Positions 39,777 through 43,184 of a stretch of 43,184 nucleotides of DNA are shown here, in pieces (positions within the stretch are counted from its first letter, which is position 1; each line of letters starts with the position of its first letter). The translations under genes were made by a program, and so were the position numbers. The stretch is from a virus. The notes beneath the pieces were generated by a model. The model ran no database searches. It was given only the letters and a program-made list of their open reading frames with translations, and had not been told where the DNA came from. The stretch lies in the IMG/VR virus record IMGVR_UViG_3300035168_000026, positions 1 through 43,184 of that record. The stretch is one strand, 5' to 3'.

Positions 39777-40543
39777 GCATCAAGGTCACAGCCTGGGTCT
39801 ACGACCAGCGCGTCGGCGACCACATCGCCAAGTCGGTGCTGGCCAAGCTCGCAGACAACGCGAACGACGACGGCGTGGCCTGGCCGTCGATCAAGCTCAT
39901 CAGTGAGCAGACCGAGATCCCGGATCGCACCGTCAAGCGCAAGCTCGCGTGGCTCGCGGACGCGGGCTGGATCTCGGTGTCGAAGCGCCGGTCAAGCTCC
40001 GGCCGGTGGGGCCACAACGTCTACCAGCTGGCAGTACCGTGGGCCACCGTGGCCTCCGGTTACCGTGGGCCATCGGAGGTCGTCACCGTGGGCCAGAGCT
40101 TGGCCCAGGAACCGTCAGGGGAATCATCACTTCCTCCGGAGGCTGCCCACGTGCTCGCGCACGCGGGCACGCTGGTCGCGGGCTGGATCGACAACTACCG
40201 CAGCGTGGCCAACGAGGATCCGCCGAAGCGCACCATCGGCCAGATGTCTCGGCAGATTAAGCAGCTGCTCGATGGAGGAGCTAAGCCCGAGACCGTGAGC
40301 GTGGCCCTGGCGTTGGTGGTGGACAAGCGCTTAGCTCCAAGCTCTCTCCCCACGGTGATGTTGGAGGCGGCAGCCGGGCCTCGAGAGCCAAAGCAGCAGC
40401 AACGATTCGGCAGGGGCCTGACCGCCGACCAGGTGGCCCGTGTCGCCCAGCAACTACGACAGAAGGAGGAGATCGATGAAAGAGTCGGAAGCAACGGAGG
40501 CTCTGGGCATTCTGCTGGCGGGCTTCCCCCAGGAAGCGCTTGA
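39773..40543 (+). CDS. Replication initiator-like helix-turn-helix protein (lambda O analogue)
   Basis: A 256-residue protein. Residues 1-85 are a winged HTH of the replication-initiator/DnaD N-terminal type: AWVYDQRVGDHIAKSVLAKL, GVAWPSIKLISEQTEIPDRT, VKRKLAWLADAGWISVSKRR, and WGHNVYQLAVPW. A linker encoded by direct repeats (40035-40095) follows, then a helical C-terminal domain. This mirrors lambda O: DNA-binding domain, iterons in the middle of the gene, partner domain, then the helicase-loader gene overlapping its end. It is expected to melt the origin and recruit host replicative helicase. Confidence 0.75.
   Translation: MSIKVTAWVYDQRVGDHIAKSVLAKLADNANDDGVAWPSIKLISEQTEIPDRTVKRKLAWLADAGWISVSKRRSSSGRWGHNVYQLAVPWATVASGYRGPSEVVTVGQSLAQEPSGESSLPPEAAHVLAHAGTLVAGWIDNYRSVANEDPPKRTIGQMSRQIKQLLDGGAKPETVSVALALVVDKRLAPSSLPTVMLEAAAGPREPKQQQRFGRGLTADQVARVAQQLRQKEEIDERVGSNGGSGHSAGGLPPGSA
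40035..40095 (+). repeat. Iteron-like repeats inside the initiator gene (putative origin)
   Basis: ACCGTGGGCCA occurs at 40036-40046, 40062-40072 and 40085-40095, with a degenerate ACCGTGGCC at 40046-40054. The intervals are 26 and 23 bases. They lie just after the DNA-binding-domain coding region, as in lambda O, where origin iterons sit in the initiator gene. Confidence 0.55.
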
Positions 40544-40793
40544 ACCGGCGACCGGCGAAGTCTGGGTCAAGCTGCTCACGGACTTGGACGCGGACGCCAC
40601 CATGGCCGTGATCTATCAGTGGATCAAGACGGAGCCGAAGTTTCCAGCCATGGCCCAGCTGCGCCAGGCCGTGCGTCAATATCGTAGTCGGCAGGAGTCG
40701 GAGCGCGTGCGCCTGTCGCTGTCACGGACAGCTGGCCCGCTGGAGGTTCCGGCAGAGGTCAAAGAGTGGCAGTCGTCAGTGGGATGGGATTGA
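40476..40793 (+). CDS. Helicase-loader-like protein (lambda P analogue position)
   Basis: A 105-residue all-helical protein from ATG 40476 with AGAAGGAGGAG, overlapping the initiator gene by 68 bases. The fold pattern (SEATEALGILLAGFPQEALE, VWVKLLTDLDADATMAVIYQ, WIKTEPKFPAMAQLRQAVRQ) matches short phage replisome organiser or loader-type proteins. Position after the initiator supports a role in delivering host DnaB. No AAA motif is present, so it would act without ATP hydrolysis. Confidence 0.65.
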   Translation: MKESEATEALGILLAGFPQEALEPATGEVWVKLLTDLDADATMAVIYQWIKTEPKFPAMAQLRQAVRQYRSRQESERVRLSLSRTAGPLEVPAEVKEWQSSVGWD

Positions 40794-40828
40794 CACCGGA
40801 ACCGTGCATGTGATTGACTCCCATCCCA
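40780..40828 (+). promoter_or_regulatory. 10-bp inverted repeat in the gap before the nucleotide genes
   Basis: TGGGATGGGA (40780-40789) pairs with TCCCATCCCA (40819-40828) around a 29-base loop containing ATTGAC twice. It spans the stop of the loader gene and the gap before 40863. It could be a terminator, an operator or an mRNA-stability element. Confidence 0.4.
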
Positions 40829-40862
40829 TGTACCCCAGCCACCCTCCGAAGGAGGTCCCAGC

Positions 40863-41063
40863 ATGAAAGGCATTCTGGCCTTGCCGACCGCAATGCTCGA
40901 ACACGCGGAGCGCGACAATCTCCGCGTGGGTCAGATGGTCCAAGTGACGATCCAAGGCGTCGTCACCAAGGAGTTCACAGAGCAGCTTGGCGACGACGAC
41001 CCGCGTGAGATCGGACCGCCTCGGATGGCGATTTCGGTCGAGCACGTGGTGGAGTGGGCATGA
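40863..41063 (+). CDS. Hypothetical 66-residue protein
   Basis: It starts at ATG 40863 with GAAGGAGG. The sequence (KGILALPTAMLEHAERDNLR, VGQMVQVTIQGVVTKEFTEQ, GPPRMAISVEHVVEW) is a small beta-rich domain with an OB-like look. It overlaps the next gene by ATGA and starts the tight purZ-dut-MazG-like operon, so it may be involved in nucleotide metabolism, but no family is recognised. Confidence 0.58.
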   Translation: MKGILALPTAMLEHAERDNLRVGQMVQVTIQGVVTKEFTEQLGDDDPREIGPPRMAISVEHVVEWA

Positions 41064-41296
41064 AAGTTGTCGAAGGCAGCAACGGATGGATCTACGTCGA
41101 TGACGACGGCGACGAATGGTACGCACAACGCACCGAAGAGGCCACCGACCGCGACACGTGGGATCTGGAGGCAGACAGCATCCGCGAACGGATCTGGCTC
41201 CAGCTTGGATCCGGGCGGCTGATCTTGGGCGAGACGCCGGTGGCCGAGGAGGGCCAGGTCGTCATGATGTTCCAGCAGATCGAGGCGTCGACATGA
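41060..41296 (+). CDS. Hypothetical 78-residue acidic protein
   Basis: It starts at ATG 41060 (ATGA overlap) and overlaps purZ by ATGA. It is acidic and aromatic (GWIYVDDDGDEWYAQRTEEA, DTWDLEADSIRERIWLQLGS, VVMMFQQIEAST). The position immediately before purZ, coupled on both sides, suggests a function linked to Z-nucleotide metabolism or its control; that is only inference. Confidence 0.58.
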   Translation: MKVVEGSNGWIYVDDDGDEWYAQRTEEATDRDTWDLEADSIRERIWLQLGSGRLILGETPVAEEGQVVMMFQQIEAST

Positions 41297-42360
41297 GGGG
41301 TCGAGCCACAGCCCTGGTCGGAGCGCAATATGGATCTGAAGGGAAGGGCCTCGTGGCCGCTGCCCTGGCCAACCAGTTCGAGGTCCACGTCCGCACCGGC
41401 GGGCCGAACGCGGGCCACACGTTCTATCACGATCACGAGAAGTTCGTGGCACGCTCGATCCCGTGCGGATGGATCAACCCGGACGCGCTGCTCCTGGTCG
41501 GGCCGGGCGCTGTCATCGACCTCGAAGTGTTCAAGCGCGAGCTTCAGGAGATCAACGACCGGGCAGATGTCGCTGAGCGTCTGACGGTCGATTACAGGGC
41601 GACCGTCATCAGCCACAGCCAGCACCAGGGCGAGGGCGGCGTCCACGGCGTGGCTCATCGCGAGATCGGCTCGACCGGCGAGGGAGTCGGCCTGGCCAGG
41701 ATGTCCAGGATTAATCGCGACACGCTGATCTCCACCGACATCTCGCCATTCGCACACATCAGAGCACACGACCGGCGCGAGGAGTTCGAGAGCATGGGCG
41801 TCCAAGTCGAGGACGTGGCGTCGATCCTCCACAGCGAGATCGAGGCTGGGGCGGAGGTGCTGCTCGAAGGGACGCAGGGATGCGGCCTGAGCATGACCCT
41901 CGGACCCTGGCCTTACTGCACGAGCGCCGACACCAACGCCGCGCAGCTGGCGTCAGATGCCGGGATCTCGCCCAGCGACGTGAAGGAGACTGTGCTGGTG
42001 GCCCGCACGTACCCGATCCGGGTCGCCGGTAAGTCTGGGCCACTGTGGAGTGAGACGACCTGGGAGGAGGTCGGCCAGAAGCCGGAGACCACGACCGTGA
42101 CCAAGAAGGTGCGCCGCGTCGGGCTGTGGAACGACGACCAGGTGCGGCAGGCCAGCCGGGTCAATCATCCGGCGCTGCTGGTCATCACCTTCCTGGACTA
42201 CATCTTCCCTGAGACAGCTGGGATTCGCAACTGGAGGGCGCTGCCGCAGCCAGCACTCGACTGGCTGATCGAGAAGGAGCGTCTGCTGAATCTTCGCGTG
42301 ATCGGCGTCGGGACGGGTCCAGACTCGTATTGCCCCATCGGGCAGCTGGGTGCGCCATGA
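41293..42360 (+). CDS. purZ: PurZ: N6-succino-2-amino-2'-deoxyadenylate synthase
   Basis: A 355-residue member of the adenylosuccinate synthetase family, shorter than PurA (about 430). ALVGAQYGSEGKG carries Ser 15 where PurA has its catalytic Asp (GDEGKG); this Asp-to-Ser change is the hallmark of phage PurZ, which accepts dGMP instead of IMP. PurA landmarks retained are NAGHT (His 42), EGTQGCGLSMTLGPWPY, TYPIRVAG, and VGTGPDS. The enzyme joins dGMP and aspartate using ATP; host PurB, guanylate kinase and NDK then complete dZTP. It precedes dut (ATGA overlap) and the MazG-like gene, as expected for a Z-nucleotide cluster. Host PurA contamination is ruled out by length and motif. Confidence 0.88.
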   Translation: MRGRATALVGAQYGSEGKGLVAAALANQFEVHVRTGGPNAGHTFYHDHEKFVARSIPCGWINPDALLLVGPGAVIDLEVFKRELQEINDRADVAERLTVDYRATVISHSQHQGEGGVHGVAHREIGSTGEGVGLARMSRINRDTLISTDISPFAHIRAHDRREEFESMGVQVEDVASILHSEIEAGAEVLLEGTQGCGLSMTLGPWPYCTSADTNAAQLASDAGISPSDVKETVLVARTYPIRVAGKSGPLWSETTWEEVGQKPETTTVTKKVRRVGLWNDDQVRQASRVNHPALLVITFLDYIFPETAGIRNWRALPQPALDWLIEKERLLNLRVIGVGTGPDSYCPIGQLGAP

Positions 42361-42797
42361 TTGTCGAGTTCACGAAGCTCGCACCGGAGGCGGTCGTCCC
42401 CATGACAGCCTATCCGGGCGACGCAGGGTGGGATCTCCACGTGCTGGAACCGACCTGGGTGGCTGTCAACTCTGGCGTTGATGTCCGCACAGGTATCGCC
42501 GTGGCGATCCCACCTGGATATTACGGCCGGATCGTCGGCCGGTCGAGCGCTCTTCGCAAGAAGGGCCTGCTCGTCGTGGAGGGCATCATCGACGCGGGCT
42601 TCAGGGGCGAGCTATTCAGTTACGCCTACTGCCCGCCGGTCACCAGGAACGTGACCACCAACGGAGTGCAGCTGAAGGCGGGCGACTCAATCGCCCAGCT
42701 GATCCTGTGCCCGATCCCCAGCATCGAGTGGACGGAGGTGGACGAGTTGCCACAGTCAGAGCGAGGCACCAACGGATTCGGGAGCAGCGGGCGATGA
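42357..42797 (+). CDS. dut: dUTPase
   Basis: A 146-residue trimeric-type dUTP diphosphatase with all five motifs: AGWDLHV (1), GIAVAIPPGYYGRIVGRSS (2), GIIDAGFRGEL (3), GDSIAQLIL (4) and ERGTNGFGSSG (5). It converts dUTP to dUMP and pyrophosphate, keeping uracil out of DNA and supplying thymidylate synthesis. It overlaps purZ and the MazG-like gene by ATGA, so all three are made together. Confidence 0.92.
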   Translation: MIVEFTKLAPEAVVPMTAYPGDAGWDLHVLEPTWVAVNSGVDVRTGIAVAIPPGYYGRIVGRSSALRKKGLLVVEGIIDAGFRGELFSYAYCPPVTRNVTTNGVQLKAGDSIAQLILCPIPSIEWTEVDELPQSERGTNGFGSSGR

Positions 42798-43180
42798 GCG
42801 CGGCTGACCAAGTGCGCAGGTTCGGACAGGCGCTCGTCGGTGAGGCTCCGGAGATGGACGACATCGAAGCGTGGTGGCTACACGTCTCGATGAAGGACCT
42901 GGACGCCGCCCGCCCGAAGATTGACGAGTATGGCGGAGCCGGTGAGGGGTCGAGCGACCTCCGGGTCATGGGAGACGCGCTGGCGGAGCTTTGCGGGACG
43001 CACGATGCACCGGACGCGGTCAAGCAGGAGTTGGCCTGCTGGTTCTACGCTCTGGGTAAGGTCTCGAGGCTGATCTCCGACTACAAGCAGGGCAAGCCCG
43101 GCAAGGCCGACACGTGGCACGACCTGACGGTCTACTCGATGATGGCCCGCCGATTGCAGGAGACTGGTCGATGGCCGTGA
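42794..43180 (+). CDS. MazG-like nucleotide pyrophosphohydrolase (MazZ candidate)
   Basis: A 128-residue helical protein of the actinophage MazG-like group: ARPKIDEYGGAGEGSSDLRV, CWFYALGKVSRLISDYKQG, and DTWHDLTVYSMMARRLQETG, whose Glu/Asp residues would bind Mg2+. In known Z-genome phages MazZ hydrolyses dGTP to dGMP, the substrate of PurZ; sharing an operon with purZ makes that the likely role here. It continues through the circular join (the last 123 bases are repeated as 1-123) and overlaps the gene at 114 by 10 bases. Confidence 0.78.
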   Translation: MSAADQVRRFGQALVGEAPEMDDIEAWWLHVSMKDLDAARPKIDEYGGAGEGSSDLRVMGDALAELCGTHDAPDAVKQELACWFYALGKVSRLISDYKQGKPGKADTWHDLTVYSMMARRLQETGRWP

Positions 43181-43184
43181 TCCT
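43058..43184. repeat. Terminal direct repeat, right copy
   Basis: Identical to bases 1-127; see the left copy. Genes running over this point (the MazG-like protein and the 94-residue protein at 114) are continuous on the circle. Confidence 0.93.

Overview
The window is one complete, circularly assembled genome of a tailed phage (siphovirus layout) of high-G+C Actinobacteria. Its first 127 bases repeat exactly as its last 127, so the unit genome is 43,057 bp and the gene cut by the window start is whole at the other end. The host assignment rests on the high G+C, the many GTG starts, GTGA/ATGA gene overlaps, a resuscitation-promoting-factor-like transglycosylase, and gene families familiar from actinobacteriophages. 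No integrase, repressor, tRNA, replicative DNA polymerase, primase or DnaB-type helicase is visible, so the phage is probably virulent and relies on host replication enzymes.

Layout. (1) A forward early/metabolic block starts at a divergent promoter near 34.8 kb, runs through the join (43,057 to 1) and stops at a perfect 12-bp hairpin at 4155-4194. It encodes a Cas4/RecB-like nuclease, a Sak4-like RecA-fold ATPase, an SSB-like protein, HNH proteins, a lambda O/P-like pair (helix-turn-helix initiator with iterons inside its own gene, then a loader-like protein), PurZ, dUTPase, a MazG-like pyrophosphohydrolase, a deoxyribosyltransferase-like hydrolase, a RuvC-like resolvase, an Rpf-like transglycosylase and a secreted collagen-like protein. 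(2) A forward structural/lysis block (5.4-31.0 kb) holds terminase, portal, scaffold, capsid, a glycan/methylation cassette, collagen-like tail fibres, a TPR glycosyltransferase, connectors, tail tube, frameshifted chaperone, tape measure, tail tip, holin candidates and an M23 endolysin. It ends at a 16-bp-stem bidirectional terminator. (3) A reverse block (34.7 to 31.1 kb) has a UvrD/Rep-type helicase and small genes. (4) Three reverse-strand one- or two-gene islands, at about 5, 11.7 and 13.9 kb, interrupt the forward blocks, and each carries its own promoter.

The main points are these. First, PurZ has the diagnostic Ser in place of the catalytic Asp of adenylosuccinate synthetase. With the MazG-like enzyme and dUTPase beside it, this predicts that the phage makes 2-aminoadenine (Z) nucleotides and probably has a Z-containing genome, although no DatZ or DpoZ is recognisable. 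Second, a dispersed promoter family (TTGNNN, 16-18 bp, TTTAAT-ACGGNT) places an ATG or GTG close to the predicted +1. At four reverse-strand copies an ATG lies exactly 6 nt after the -10 and in frame with a second, Shine-Dalgarno-led start, which suggests dual leaderless and leadered initiation. Third, a cassette of two glycosyltransferases, two methyltransferases, an asparagine-synthetase-like ATPase and a WbqC-like protein lies between the capsid gene and threonine-rich Gly-X-Thr collagen fibres, with a third glycosyltransferase after the fibres. This suggests a decorated, methylated virion glycan. Several genes are missed by ordinary ORF calling: a collagen fibre with a likely CTG start, a -1 frameshift tail chaperone, and membrane or other peptides of 26-36 residues.
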